From the NCBI RefSeq assembly GCF_030269925.1, contig NC_085135.1, positions 9,796,753 through 9,860,752 on the forward strand: a stretch of 64,000 bases of DNA. The letters run 5' to 3'. The translations under genes and the position numbers were made by a program. The DNA is from Bombyx mori (lineage: Eukaryota; Arthropoda; Insecta; Lepidoptera; Bombycidae). Below, in pieces: positions 23,000-33,276 of this stretch (its first letter is position 1; each line of letters begins with the position of its first letter). The notes beneath the pieces are model-generated. The model worked only from the letters and a program-made list of their open reading frames with translations. It was not told the DNA's origin and searched no databases.

Positions 23000-23168
23000 T
23001 CTAATAAAACTAGCACGTTGAGATTCAAATGAGAACTGGTTTTTATTCATTCAAAAAATATACACAGATAAAACACAAATACCAATATAGGTTAGTTTCA
23101 CATTAGTGACAACAGATGTCGGTACTTAGCAGTATTTAATGTTGATTATTTAGATATAAATTTCAACA
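23000..23168 (-). repeat. 5' LTR of copia D1
   Basis: The 169-bp partner of 11080-11248, with no visible difference. It borders the resumed pol gene of element A at 23169. Confidence 0.9.
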
Positions 23169-24962
23169 ATTTTAGCCATCTTATTTGCTGTTAAAACTTT
23201 TAGGCCATACTTATACGGCAACAAATTTAAAATCGTAACAGATCACATACCTCTTGTGTGGTTATTTAATGTAAAAGACCCCGGTAGTAGGCTTATTCGC
23301 TGGCGTCTTAAACTCGAAGAGTATGACTATGAAATAGTTTACAAGCAAGGTCGTCTTAACTCTAACGCCGATGCTTTATCTCGTTGCCCTATCAACGCTA
23401 TAAATATAAATAATTTGAACAATCTTAGTTATGAAAAATATTTTAAACTTCAATTTATAAACAAACTTCCAACATCAGACACAGTTATCGAAGAATGTTC
23501 TGAAAGTCTACATTTATCTAAGTTTAATACAATCGCTTGCTCAGTTTCATTAGATTTTGATTATTCTATACCTCACTGCGAGGATATCTTAAACCAACTC
23601 GAAAATACTGAAGAGTTACTAAATTCCGAACGCGAACTTCTCACAATTAAAAATATTAAAAATAAAAATAAAACTTTCTACTTCTTATACACTAAAGTTC
23701 ATCATTACGAAGAGACTCATTTTAGAGATATTTATAATTTATTAATTAAACTAAGAAATATGTTAATAGAGTGTGAAAATATCACAGATTTAGCATTACC
23801 AGATTTTTCAGACCCATTCTCTAAATTAAATTACACGAAAGTCTATAATATAATTTCCTACGTTTTCCATAATACTAATATCAAAATACATATTTATAAA
23901 AATAAATTAATTTATCCGACTCCAATAGAAGTCCCTAAAATTTTAAAGGAAAACCACGATTCACCTATCGCTGGTCACCCAGGATCACAACGCATGTACA
24001 AGCGCATTAAAGCTATATACTATTGGAAAGGTATGCGTTCTGATATTGAACAATACGTAAAAAGCTGTAAACTTTGTCAAATTAACAAACCTCTACGTAA
24101 ATCAAATAAAGCTCCGATGGAGATCACGTCTACATCTACTAAGCCGTTTGAGCGGTTAGCCTTAGATGTCGTAGGCCCTTTGCCCGACTCAGGTTTTCAA
24201 AATTTCAAGTTTATTCTAACTTTACAAGATGATTTAACCAAATTCACGAGTGCTTACCCTATGGTTTCTTCTACTAGTGAGGAGATAGCTCGTAATATCG
24301 TACATTTCATGTCTTTGTTCGGTTTTCCAAAAACCATTTTAACTGACCTAGGTACTTGCTTTACGTCAGAATTATTTAAACAACTAACTGAAATCTTAAA
24401 AGTAAAAGCTTTATTTGCAACTCCGTATCATCCTCAAACAAACGGAGCTCTAGAACGCTCACACGCTACTTTAAAAGAATATTTAAAGTCTTTCGTTAAT
24501 GAAAATCAAAACGATTGGCATTGCTATTTATTTACTGCAATATTAGCCTATAATACTACTCCCCATTGCACTACTAATTATACTCCACACGAGTTATTAT
24601 TCGGTTACAAACCGTCCATTCCAAGTTCTTTATATGAAAGCACCAGTGACACAACCTATAATGAATATATTCGCGCATTACAATATAGAATGCGTTTTAG
24701 TCGCGAAAAAGCGATACAAAATATTATTAACAGTAAAGAAAGGTCTAAGCAATACTATGATACCAATTTTCGCGAAATTTTGTATAAAGCTGGTGATATG
24801 GTATATTTAAAACACCATCATAAATTGAGAAAAGCTCTATCGCCCATATGGAAAGGCCCTTACAAAATTACTAAAGTTCACAATAAGCATAACGTGACCC
24901 TACAAGTAGGTCGTAAACAAATTAAATATCATACCAACGAAATTAAACCTGCTACAAACTAA
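23169..24962 (+). pseudogene. pol: RNase H end and integrase of element A
   Basis: The frame resumes at the copia junction with LAILFAVKTF and VTDHIPLVWLF, then NSNADALSRC closes RNase H. A long spacer (about 23400-23930) is followed by an H2C2 zinc finger (HPGSQRMYKRI...CKLCQ) and the integrase core with LDVVGPLP, LTDLGTCF and NGALERSHATLK. A GPYKITKV motif ends it. From the junction to the TAA at 24960-24962 the frame is intact. The listed open frame starting at 23256 begins at GTG and is not a real start. Confidence 0.9.
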
Positions 24963-24984
24963 CTTCTACGTCTAAATTTATTCT

Positions 24985-25961
24985 ATGTGTTTATTTTCAG
25001 AAATAAAGTCTACTATAAATAATTTTAATACGACTATCTACAAACTTAATCAAAACGAGATCAAATTGAATTCTCAAATAAATAAAATGAACGAAATATG
25101 TTCCCAAATTACAAAAACTGATAATCTATTATTGTATAATTCTAAGTTAAATAATTTACTTCATATTATCGAAAGCTCTCTACTAACTATTTCAAATTTT
25201 CTAGACACTACATTAAGTTCTATATTATTTTCGAAGGTTAACATCCTGCACCCTAGCGTAATTAGTCCCTTAGATCTTTATAACGAATTATTTAAGCATA
25301 GTAATCAAATAAATAAAAGGCTAGACTTTCCAGTCACCCCAAATATTCAAAATATTCATTAATTGATCGATGTTTCTAAGCTTAGTTCTTATTTCTATAA
25401 TAATAAAGTCATATTCGTATTACGAATTCCTTTAATAATTCCAGACAAGTTCGTTGTTTATAAAAACATACCTTTACCTACACCTCACGATGAGTCACAT
25501 CGCACTTTCGCTTTAATTAAACCGTCTAACTCGTACATCGCTTTAAGTGACGATAGACTGCATTATGCTATGCTGGATAATTTTGATAATTGTAAAATGA
25601 TAAACAATAACTATTCTATATGTGAATCAATAACTATATACTCAAGTGTAAGTAATCCTAATTGTGAATCTAAATTATTAACAGAGGTTATTCTTTCATT
25701 GCCCTCTGAATGTATTTCTAAAATTTTATATGGTCAAATTGATATTTGGCAAAAACTACTAAATAATAGCAAAATAAATCTAGATTCCTTGAAATATGCG
25801 ACGCACCAAATGGACAATTTAGAAAATGAATTAAATAATATTGAGAAACAATCTCATTTTATTAAATATGGCTCATACTATTCTACATTTACTTATATCC
25901 TTATCGTGTGTTTGTTTCTATTTTTAATGTATAAGATTTACAGATATTTTAAAAACAAAAC

Positions 25962-25962
<1 letters not shown>
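24985..25962 (+). pseudogene. env: Envelope-like (F-protein type) gene of element A, main part, broken
   Basis: The reading starts 22 bases after the integrase stop in a different frame. It has a heptad-rich segment (INNFNTTIYKLNQNEIKLN), a conserved middle region, and a membrane span near the end (TYILIVCLFLFLMYKIY). The order resembles the carboxy-terminal, membrane-anchored half of the F-like envelope of insect errantiviruses and baculoviruses. An in-frame TAA lies at 25360-25362. No signal peptide, furin-type site or fusion peptide is seen, so the amino half is missing or encoded elsewhere. TTATTTTCAG ending at 25000 looks like a splice acceptor. Jockey C2 cuts it at 25962. Confidence 0.7.
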
Positions 25963-26038
<76 letters not shown>

Positions 26039-26390
26039 ATTGAAGGATTACTGGTGGCCCGGAGGCCTTTCCAGTTTCACCAGGACAGGTGGGCGAGCAA
26101 AGGCTCAGCCAGGAGGGGTGGGATTTGCTAACAGCTGCCCGAGCGCCTCCGAAGGAGACCTAACAACTCAAGAGTAGCTGCTTCGCGAATGAATCTACTA
26201 CCGGATCGGAATCGCGACCCGCTGAGAAGATCCGGCGAAAAACTCAGCGAGCTGATTCATGGGTTAGGTTGCACGGCGAACTCTTTGTCGAGTTCGACGA
26301 GTACGGTTACCGAGGTCCCTAAGCCTGCTCCTAGAGCTGAAGGCGTCTAGTGTAAAGGTTATTGGATCTGATGGATCCGTAAGGACGTGT

Positions 26391-29105
26391 CTAGGGCGTC
26401 GACGGTGATTCGGGGAGTACGATAAGGCGATTATCATGACGCATAGCCTTATCGAAGTACCGTTCCGACGCTGATTTCATGTATTTCTGTATAGATTCGA
26501 GGCCCAGGTCGTCGTGTAGGTCAACGTTCCTCACGAACCACGGAGCTCCGACGGCTAATCTGCAAAAGCGGGATTGTAGAGATTGAAGGGTGTCTATGTG
26601 TGTGCGGGCCGCGTGAGCGAACACCAAACTCGCGTAAGTCATGACGGGCCTTATGCAAGTTTTGTAAAGTGTCACCTTGTTCCGAAGGGACATTTTACTC
26701 CGCTTACAGATCATGGGGTAGAGTCTACCGAGAATAAACGCGGCACGGTCACGGACTGATTTTATATGCGGGCGGAATGTCATCGATGCATCCAGGGTAA
26801 CGCCCAGGTACTTGACCTTCCTGGCCCAGGGTATGGATTGACTAAAGAGAGTAATCGGGGGTGTGAGATTCCTCCTCCTAATCCGGGAGGAAATCCGTGT
26901 GGAGCTTCCCCTCTGAAATAGCACCGCAGTACTTTTCGCTGGGTTGATGTCTATGCGCCATTTTCGGAACCACTGTCCTAGGGCTAGGGCTGCGCTCTGA
27001 AGCTTCTTCGCGATTAGGGACTTGTTTCTACTGGAATAGTAAACAGTCGTGTCGTCGGCGAATAAAGCTAAATGGGTCGGCGGCGACCGGGGAATATCGT
27101 TAACGAATAAGCTAAATAGGAGGGGTGAAAGAATAGAGCCTTGCGGGACTCCAGCTGTGAGAGGTCGTGGGGAGGAGCGGGTTCCCTCGACTCGATATCG
27201 AAAAGAGCGGTTCGACAAGAAGTCCCGTATGATGAGCACGAGACTATCCGGCACACCCATGTTGAATAGTTTGAAAATCAAACCGTTGTGCCAGACTTTG
27301 TCGAACGCTTTTGCGACGTCGAAGAAGAGAGCTCCCGTGTATAACGGTTTTGGTCGATTAAGCCCCACAAGAATGTGCTCCGTGAGGCGGTGCACCTGTT
27401 GAACGCATGAGTGATTTGTACGGAATCCGAATTGTTCATCGATGAGAATGCCCTTGGATGAGACGAAGTCTCTGAGGCGTTTGTAGAGCAGACGCTCATA
27501 CAGTTTGCCTAGAGACATGAGGAGGCTAATCGGGCGGTAGCTCGTCGGATGATTTTTTGGTTTACCGGGTTTATGTATGCCGATAACGTCCGCTTCTTTC
27601 CACACCGCGGGAAAGATACAGTTCGCCATAGCGGCATTGAAAATAGATGCCAACATCACGATGAGTTGGACGGGTAGAAGTTTAATAACGCGGTTGGATA
27701 TACCGTCGGAACCGGGAGCCTTGCGAGGACGTAGGTCTTTGATCAAGTCTTTAACTTCCATCGGGGTGACGGGTGGTAACGCATCCGAGGGTGGCAAGGA
27801 GACTCTGCGTTCTACCTCACTGTCTACTAATTCTACATGAACAGGGTCCACGGATTGAGTGCTGGGCGTGCACTGGGTTTGCAATGTATCGGCCAGCAAC
27901 TCTGCTTTTTCGTCATCATCAAACGCCGCGAGTCGGCCTGAGGGGCCTACGAGGGGGGGCATAGTTACTACCGTATCCGATTTGAGAGTACGAGCTAAGC
28001 GGTAGTAAGACCTTTGGGAGGGCGCGAGTCCTTCTAAGAAATCAGACCATTTGGCATCTCGGACTTCGGCAATGCGAGACTTTACGTCGCGTTGTAGGGC
28101 ACGCATTCGAATACGATTTTCCGCGGTAGGATACCTGTCGTAGGCGCGTATCGAGGCGTTCTTAGCTCTAAGGAGTTCCCTAATATCATCGGACAATTTG
28201 AAGCGGTGAAGGAAGTCCTCCGCTACAACTTGTTTCGATGATCTATCTAATGTTGAGGTGATGTGTGACGTTAAGATGTCTATGGCTTCAGCGGTATCCT
28301 GAGGAGACGGGGTAGAGTCCGGGTTAAACGGGAGCGATGGTGGATCAGATTCAGCCAGGCTGATGCCCAGCGTGTGCCAATCCACCACAGTCCTCGTGAC
28401 GGGAACGGAGTCGGGAGCGCGACCGAGCTTCATAACGACGGGACGGTGGTCTGAATCTAATTCTGAAACTACTTCGATCGAGTGTAAGCGCAGAGTTACG
28501 TTTTTTAATAACGCTATGTCGAGTATATCCGGGCGATGCGCGATATTTAGCGGGTAGTGAGTCGGTGTTAGCGGAGCGACGATATCGAAGGCGAGATCAT
28601 CGACTAACGCGTCAAGCCGCCTGCCATTCGGGGTTGTGGTGTGTGAGTTCCACCTGATGTGTTTACAATTTAGATCGCCCGCCAGAATGACAGAGCTCCC
28701 CATGCCGAGCAGCGCCTCGATATCACTGCTTAGAACGATCTTATCCGGTGGAAGATAAACGGACGCGATAACGATCGGCGCGTGTCCCGTTAGTGAGATT
28801 CGGCACACTGATGCTTCGATATTAGCGAGCGCGGGAGGATCGAGCGGGACGCAATGCAGGGCTCTTCTATAGTAAATGACGGTACCACCACCACGAGCAG
28901 AGAGCCTGTCGTTCCTGACCATGTTATAGTTCGCGATTTTAGGGTCACGGCGCGCGGGCTTAAGTAGGGTCTCCTGCACTAAAAAGATATCAATTTGATG
29001 GTCACGCAAAAAGTCAGAAACCTGATCACGTTGATTTGCGAGACCGTAAGCGTTAAAAAATCCTATCGTTACGGATAGGGGCTTTATTCTACTTATATAC
29101 GCCAT
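26391..29105 (-). CDS. ORF2 of jockey C2: endonuclease-reverse transcriptase
   Basis: This 904-codon frame has an AP-endonuclease (NAYGLANQRDQV at the start, FLVQETLLKP near 40, GDLNCKHIRW near 142, SDHRPVV near 220) and an RT (KAPGSDGIS near 460, FFDVAKAFDKVWH near 595, GVPQGSILSPL near 650, FADDTTVYY near 682). It nicks target DNA and primes cDNA synthesis from the nick. It starts three bases after the ORF1 stop (TAACCAATG). Compared with C3 and C4, small deletions near 26400-26420 shift the frame and replace the last 80 or so residues. Otherwise this is the most intact copy here. Confidence 0.9.
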   Translation of the reverse strand: MAYISRIKPLSVTIGFFNAYGLANQRDQVSDFLRDHQIDIFLVQETLLKPARRDPKIANYNMVRNDRLSARGGGTVIYYRRALHCVPLDPPALANIEASVCRISLTGHAPIVIASVYLPPDKIVLSSDIEALLGMGSSVILAGDLNCKHIRWNSHTTTPNGRRLDALVDDLAFDIVAPLTPTHYPLNIAHRPDILDIALLKNVTLRLHSIEVVSELDSDHRPVVMKLGRAPDSVPVTRTVVDWHTLGISLAESDPPSLPFNPDSTPSPQDTAEAIDILTSHITSTLDRSSKQVVAEDFLHRFKLSDDIRELLRAKNASIRAYDRYPTAENRIRMRALQRDVKSRIAEVRDAKWSDFLEGLAPSQRSYYRLARTLKSDTVVTMPPLVGPSGRLAAFDDDEKAELLADTLQTQCTPSTQSVDPVHVELVDSEVERRVSLPPSDALPPVTPMEVKDLIKDLRPRKAPGSDGISNRVIKLLPVQLIVMLASIFNAAMANCIFPAVWKEADVIGIHKPGKPKNHPTSYRPISLLMSLGKLYERLLYKRLRDFVSSKGILIDEQFGFRTNHSCVQQVHRLTEHILVGLNRPKPLYTGALFFDVAKAFDKVWHNGLIFKLFNMGVPDSLVLIIRDFLSNRSFRYRVEGTRSSPRPLTAGVPQGSILSPLLFSLFVNDIPRSPPTHLALFADDTTVYYSSRNKSLIAKKLQSAALALGQWFRKWRIDINPAKSTAVLFQRGSSTRISSRIRRRNLTPPITLFSQSIPWARKVKYLGVTLDASMTFRPHIKSVRDRAAFILGRLYPMICKRSKMSLRNKVTLYKTCIRPVMTYASLVFAHAARTHIDTLQSLQSRFCRLAVGAPWFVRNVDLHDDLGLESIQKYMKSASERYFDKAMRHDNRLIVLPESPSTP

Positions 29106-29108
29106 TGG

Positions 29109-30731
29109 TTACCGGCGGAGTGAGGGGAGGACGTACGTATTTAATGACGCGTATACGTCGGCGTATTCTTGCACAACGGCGATAAAGTGTTGTGCAGTGG
29201 AGGCAGCGCGAATGGCGTCGCCCAAAGCGTTAACGCGCTCAAAGTTGATCGACTGAAAGAAGTCGATCGCTAAAGCGAGATTGTCGGACGCGGTCGGAGG
29301 GCAAGTCGCGGGAGAGGGACGAGTTGCGAGGGCGGGACGGATCGCGGAGGCGGGAGTTGTAACCGTGTTCGTGTACGGCAGCGGTTTCGCCCAAGCCGAG
29401 ACACTGGGCACCGGCGCCGGAACGAACGCTGGCTTAGCCTGCGACACAGAGGGTGCCGAGGCTTTGATGTCTGGGCCGGAAGCTCGGAGGCGGTTTTGGC
29501 GGGCGACGCGGCGATTTATTTTCGGGGCTCGGGGGCATCCGCGGTAATTTGCAGGGTGACCCTGTGTACGACACAGGACGCAGCTAGGCGGTTCCGTCGT
29601 GGTTTTTTGATCGCGAGTGCAGAGGGCCGTGGCGTGATCTCCTAAACACTTGACGCATCGGGGGCGCGCGTGACAGTTACGGGAAGAATGCCCGTATAAT
29701 TGGCAGTTATGGCACTGGCTAGGTGTGCCTTTCTTGTGTGGGGTTTCGACGGCGATTCGGGATAGGCTACAGACCGTTCGGATGTTGAATATTTGCTTAC
29801 CCTCGGGGGTAGGCTGGAGGGCGACGAGAACCATGTTATATGGCTCCCTTCCGCGACCTGTGTGCATGCGGTGTACGGAGTTAACCGGTAGGCCTTGTTC
29901 GAGAAGGTCGGCCTTGACTAGCTCGGCATCCAACTCTTTAGGGATGCCACGTATGACGGCACGAAGTTCGCGCTCCTCCTGGAGCGTATACGTGTGGTAA
30001 CTTATACGTTCCTTACGGAGGTAAGAAGAGAGGGCCCTATGGTCGTCGGGTGTTCGAACCTTAATTTGAATGCCGTTCGCGAGGTTACGGGCATTCGTGA
30101 AGTTGATATTTTTGGCCTTAAGGGCTAGAGAAACTCGATCCCAAGCTGCCTTCTCTTGAAGGATAACCGGGGGAGGGGTCTGGGTTTTATTTTGTGCCAC
30201 CGGACGCGGTGACGGAGTGGCACGGGCTGGAGGCGCAACGGGAGTCTGAGGGCGGGGGCGCGACGCGTTCGCGGCTTTGCTAATTTTAGCGGCCGCGGGA
30301 GCTCGAGACTCCGCGGCACGCTTCTTACCCTTATGTACCAGGGTGAATCCATCCGTCGATGAGGCGGGAGCGAGGTCGACCTCCATCTCCGAGTCAGAGT
30401 CGGAGGACGAGGAGGCGGGCGCAGGTGACCTACGAGCAGGTCTTTTGGAGGGCACGACGGAGGCTGCGGATAATCGCGCTGCTGGAACGGTGGCCACGGC
30501 GGACGACGCAGCAGTTTTACTCGCCAGTATAGGCGACGCGGGAACGGCAGGCACGACGGAGGCTGCGGTGCTCGAAGCAGAAGCTTTGCACGCAGGTACA
30601 GGCGACGCAGGAGCAGAGAGCTCGGCGGAGTCCACGAGAGGGCTCGCGGTGTGATCGGCCTTGAAGGCCAGAAACTCTGAGGCAAGCTGTGGGTGGCGAA
30701 GTCGGAGGAATTCCGCGAATACAGCGTCCAT
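29109..30731 (-). CDS. ORF1 of jockey C2: Gag-like RNA-binding protein
   Basis: I start at the ATG at 30731 (MDAVFAEFLRLRHPQ), which all three copies share; an upstream in-frame ATG at 30779 exists here. The amino half is an Ala/Ser/Pro-rich linker with an acidic SSSDSDSEMEVD patch. The middle contains an RRM-like segment (about residues 200-300). The end has three zinc knuckles near 339-395 (CHNCQLYGHSSRNC, CVKCLGDHATALC, CVLCRTQGHPANYRGC). It packages the element RNA. No lesion is visible. Confidence 0.9.
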   Translation of the reverse strand: MDAVFAEFLRLRHPQLASEFLAFKADHTASPLVDSAELSAPASPVPACKASASSTAASVVPAVPASPILASKTAASSAVATVPAARLSAASVVPSKRPARRSPAPASSSSDSDSEMEVDLAPASSTDGFTLVHKGKKRAAESRAPAAAKISKAANASRPRPQTPVAPPARATPSPRPVAQNKTQTPPPVILQEKAAWDRVSLALKAKNINFTNARNLANGIQIKVRTPDDHRALSSYLRKERISYHTYTLQEERELRAVIRGIPKELDAELVKADLLEQGLPVNSVHRMHTGRGREPYNMVLVALQPTPEGKQIFNIRTVCSLSRIAVETPHKKGTPSQCHNCQLYGHSSRNCHARPRCVKCLGDHATALCTRDQKTTTEPPSCVLCRTQGHPANYRGCPRAPKINRRVARQNRLRASGPDIKASAPSVSQAKPAFVPAPVPSVSAWAKPLPYTNTVTTPASAIRPALATRPSPATCPPTASDNLALAIDFFQSINFERVNALGDAIRAASTAQHFIAVVQEYADVYASLNTYVLPSLRR

Positions 30732-31140
30732 GATGATCGCTGAGTGCCCAGGTGGGGCGGCCCCGGGTCTTGAAAACACTCGCCTTGCGGCGAGGCCCCA
30801 ACTTCTCGGACCTGAGTGGTTCTATTGAACACAGGTGGCGATGCGGCACGATTACTACAGGACAAAGAAAAAACACAGCAAAACGGAAATAACAAAAAGA
30901 AACAGAACAATTAAACACTTCCAGGAAAACAGTTTGTCGGCAGATGTACCACGAACACAGAAACAACAAAAGGAAACAAAATAAATAAAAACTTCCAGAA
31001 AGAGCACTTAGTCGGCAGATGTACCACGAACACAGGCCGCGCGAACAACGGCCGGGCTAACAAAAGCCGGGCGAACAAAGACCGGGCGATCGAGTGGTCG
31101 ATGAGCACGTCCGCACGTGACGGGTGCCTCTATCGGAATG

Positions 31141-31372
31141 AAACAAAACGTCCAATTCTGTATGTTGTATTCAAATATTTAACGGATGTTATAACACAAA
31201 ATCAACCAATAAAAAATCTAAAGTTTCAAATTCTATCGAGATGACTGAGATATCATCCAGTGATGAAGATAAAATGTCTATACAATCTTTGCCAATTAGG
31301 CAGAAGCAGAATTATAAATCTACTATTTATAATAAGGATCAATCCTCTTCAAACAGAAATTTATATTTCTAA
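31141..31372 (+). pseudogene. env: Last part (cytoplasmic tail) of the envelope-like gene of element A
   Basis: After jockey C2 and its 10-bp duplication AAACAAAACG, the envelope frame continues open for about 75 codons to a TAA at 31370-31372. The segment is hydrophilic and rich in Ser, Asn and Lys, with an acidic SSSDEDK patch, as expected of a cytoplasmic tail. Assignment rests on frame continuity across the duplication. Confidence 0.65.
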
Positions 31373-31687
31373 TTTAATTATTTAATATAAAAAAAAATAT
31401 ATTATACTTATATTAAACATGAATAATATTTTATATAATTTTGTAATTCAAATTTTTCTAATTCTAATTTTGAATGTTTTATACAAGTTTAAACATAAAT
31501 TGTAATGTTAATTTTAATACTAATTCCTAACTTTAATTTCATAAATATTATTAAGAACGAATTTTCAATATTTTCTGTTTTATTTTCTATTTTCAATTTA
31601 ATGATTTAATGATTTTGTAATGACTCCTCAAATTTTATATTACTTTCGTTTAACTACGCTTCATCTTATTGAGGATGAAGCTTCGTC
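31373..31687 (+). other. 3' untranslated region of element A
   Basis: This is a very AT-rich stretch after the envelope stop with no coding signal. It contains a short hairpin-like pair, ATGAAGCTTCGTC against TACGCTTCATC, near 31655-31687. Confidence 0.6.
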
Positions 31688-31699
31688 AAAAAGGGGGAG
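31688..31699 (+). other. Polypurine tract of element A
   Basis: AAAAAGGGGGAG lies one base before the 3' LTR, as required for plus-strand priming. Confidence 0.85.
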
Positions 31700-31700
31700 C

Positions 31701-31963
31701 TGTTACACACTACTCTACAAAGCAGCTTTGCCCTAATCAGCTTACGAGCTCACTGTTTTTCCATTAGAGTCATCATTTTTAGCTTTCTTGTAAAATCAAA
31801 TCGTATTGAAAACCAGTTAGAATCTGGAAGCCGTCGCGAGCATACATAAGTTTGAGAAGTCAACAATAGTGTTGTAAAATTGTGAAGTCTAATAAAAGAC
31901 AGTTTAGTCGTGAAAAGTTTTTTGTGTTTTTTTAAAAAGAAGTTTGGGAAAGGCCGTGTAACA
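31701..31963 (+). repeat. 3' LTR of element A
   Basis: This 263-bp LTR runs from TGTTACACAC to GTGTAACA, followed by the target duplication GTGC. It provides the empty site for the DNA transposon inserted in the 5' LTR. Confidence 0.95.
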
Positions 31964-32943
31964 GTGCGTTCTGGTGGTCGCCCGAGATCGCAAGACTCCG
32001 CGAGGAGTGCGTGAGGGCGCGCCGCCGGAGCGCACGCCACCGCCGCCGCCGTCGTCGCGACGCTGCGTTCGCGGAGACGGCGGCCCAGCTGCACGCTGAC
32101 TGTCGTCAAAAGCAGACGGCGCTGCAGCTGGCCATCGGCGAGGCCAAGAAGCAGAGCATGAAGACTCTCCTGGAGTCGCTCGACGAAGATCCCTGGGGGC
32201 GCCCATACAAGATGGTTCGCAGGAAACTGCAGCCGTGGGCGCTCCCGGTGACCGAGCGGCTCCAGCCTCGGCAGCTGCGGGAAATTGTTGCGGCACTCTT
32301 CCCGCCGGCAGCGGGGGGGGACTTTGAGCCCCCCCAGATGGACGCCACGTGGGGCACGCCGCCGCGTCGTCCGAGCGTTCCCGCTGCCGAGGAGCCCCCT
32401 CCCCCTATCACGGGGGCGGAGATCCATGCGGCCGTGTCCAGAATGAGAGCGAAGGACGCGGCCCCCGGCCCTGACGGCGTTCACGGCCGGGTCTGGAGCT
32501 TGGCCTTCGAGGCCCTAGGGGACCGGCTCGGGGGGCTTTTCGAAGCGTGCCTCGAGTCGGGACGGTTCCCGTCGAAATGGAAGACGGGCAGACTGGTCCT
32601 TCTGCGGAAGGACGGGCGCCCCGCATACTCACCCGCGGGCTATCGCCCCATCGTGTTGCTGGACGAAGCGGGCAAGATGCTCTAGAGGATCGTCGCGGCC
32701 CGCATCGTCCGGCACCTGACCGAGACGGGGCCCGATCTTTCAGCGGAGCAATACGGCTTCAGAGAGGGCCGCTCGACGATCGACGCGATTCTGCGCGTGC
32801 GGGCCCTCTCCGACGAAGCCGTATCCCGGGGCGGGGTGGCGATGGCGTTATCCTTAGATGTAAGGAACGCCTTCAACACCCTGCCCTGGTCGGTGATCGC
32901 GGGGGCGCTGGAGTATCACGGCGTCCCCGCATACCTCCACCAT
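31964..32943 (+). pseudogene. Element F: R1-clade non-LTR fragment (RT part of ORF2)
   Basis: From FWWSPEIARLREECVRARRR the reading matches the R1-clade element H in this window: WGRPYKMVRRKLQPWA, RAKDAAPGPDGVHGRVW, SGRFPSKWKTGRLVLLRKDGRP, AGYRPIVLLDEAGK, AEQYGFREGRSTIDAIL and LSLDVRNAFNTLPW. A TAG at 32683-32685 replaces the expected GAG. The fragment stops at HGVPAYLH, where jockey C3 begins, and its continuation is not found after C3. It lacks the endonuclease, the YADD motif and both ends. Element A sits at its left edge. Confidence 0.85.
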
Positions 32944-33276
32944 CATTCCGATAGAGGCACCCGCCACGTGCGGACGTGCCCATCGACCACTCGATCGCCC
33001 GGCCTTTGTTCGCCCGGCTTTGTTAGCCCGGCCATTGTTCGCGCGGCCTGTGTTCGTGGTACATCTGCCGACCAAGTGTTTTTTTCTGGAAGTTTTTATT
33101 TGTTTTGTTTCTTTTTGTTATTCCTGTTTTGTTGTGTTTTTTCTTTGTCCTGTAGTAATCACGCCACATCGCCACCTGTGTTCAATAGAACCGCTCAGTT
33201 CCGAGAAGCTGGGGCCTCGCCGCAAGGCGAGTGTATTCAAAGTCCCGGGGCAGCCCCACCTGGGCACGTATCCATA

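Larger units (their letters stand above)
11080..23168 (-). mobile_element. Element D1: Ty1/copia LTR retrotransposon, nested
   Basis: Read on the minus strand, both LTRs begin TGTTGAAATTT. By eye the two 169-bp copies are identical. The flanks CTTTT (left) and ATTTT (right) fit a 5-bp duplication with one change, and removing the element rejoins the RNase H gene of A. A primer binding site and a polypurine tract are in the right places. Two insertions split it: jockey C1 and Ty3/gypsy element E. Confidence 0.9.
25963..31140 (-). mobile_element. Jockey copy C2, full length
   Basis: It is a 5.2-kb minus-strand insertion with a terminal T tract (25964-26035) and the 10-bp duplication AAACAAAACG (25953-25962 and 31141-31150). 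The 5' end, CATTCCGATAGAGG on its own strand, matches C3 and C4. The 5' UTR has two tandem units of about 85 bp. ORF1 and most of ORF2 are open. It interrupts the envelope gene of element A. Confidence 0.95.
89..31963 (+). mobile_element. Element A: env-bearing Ty3/gypsy LTR retrotransposon (errantivirus-like), heavily nested
   Basis: Both LTRs begin TGTTACACAC and end GTGTAACA, and the element is flanked by GTGC on each side. A primer binding site follows the 5' LTR and a polypurine tract precedes the 3' LTR. In order it carries gag, protease, RT, RNase H, integrase and an envelope-like gene. Four large insertions split it: a DNA transposon in the 5' LTR, LINE B, copia D1 and jockey C2. Once these are subtracted about 9 kb remain. 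The coding parts have several nonsense and frameshift lesions, so this copy is dead. The LTRs differ at only a few positions, so the insertion is not very old. Confidence 0.9.

Noticed and set aside
25963..26043. Poly-phenylalanine end of the envelope reading
   Set aside because: This is the T tract of jockey C2 on the opposite strand. The true envelope end resumes at 31141.
28363..30000. Many GC-rich open frames opposite jockey ORF1 and ORF2 (also near 13.0-14.0, 33.1-36.9 and 57-60 kb)
   Set aside because: They are mirror frames of real coding regions, recur in each jockey copy and carry no motif of their own.
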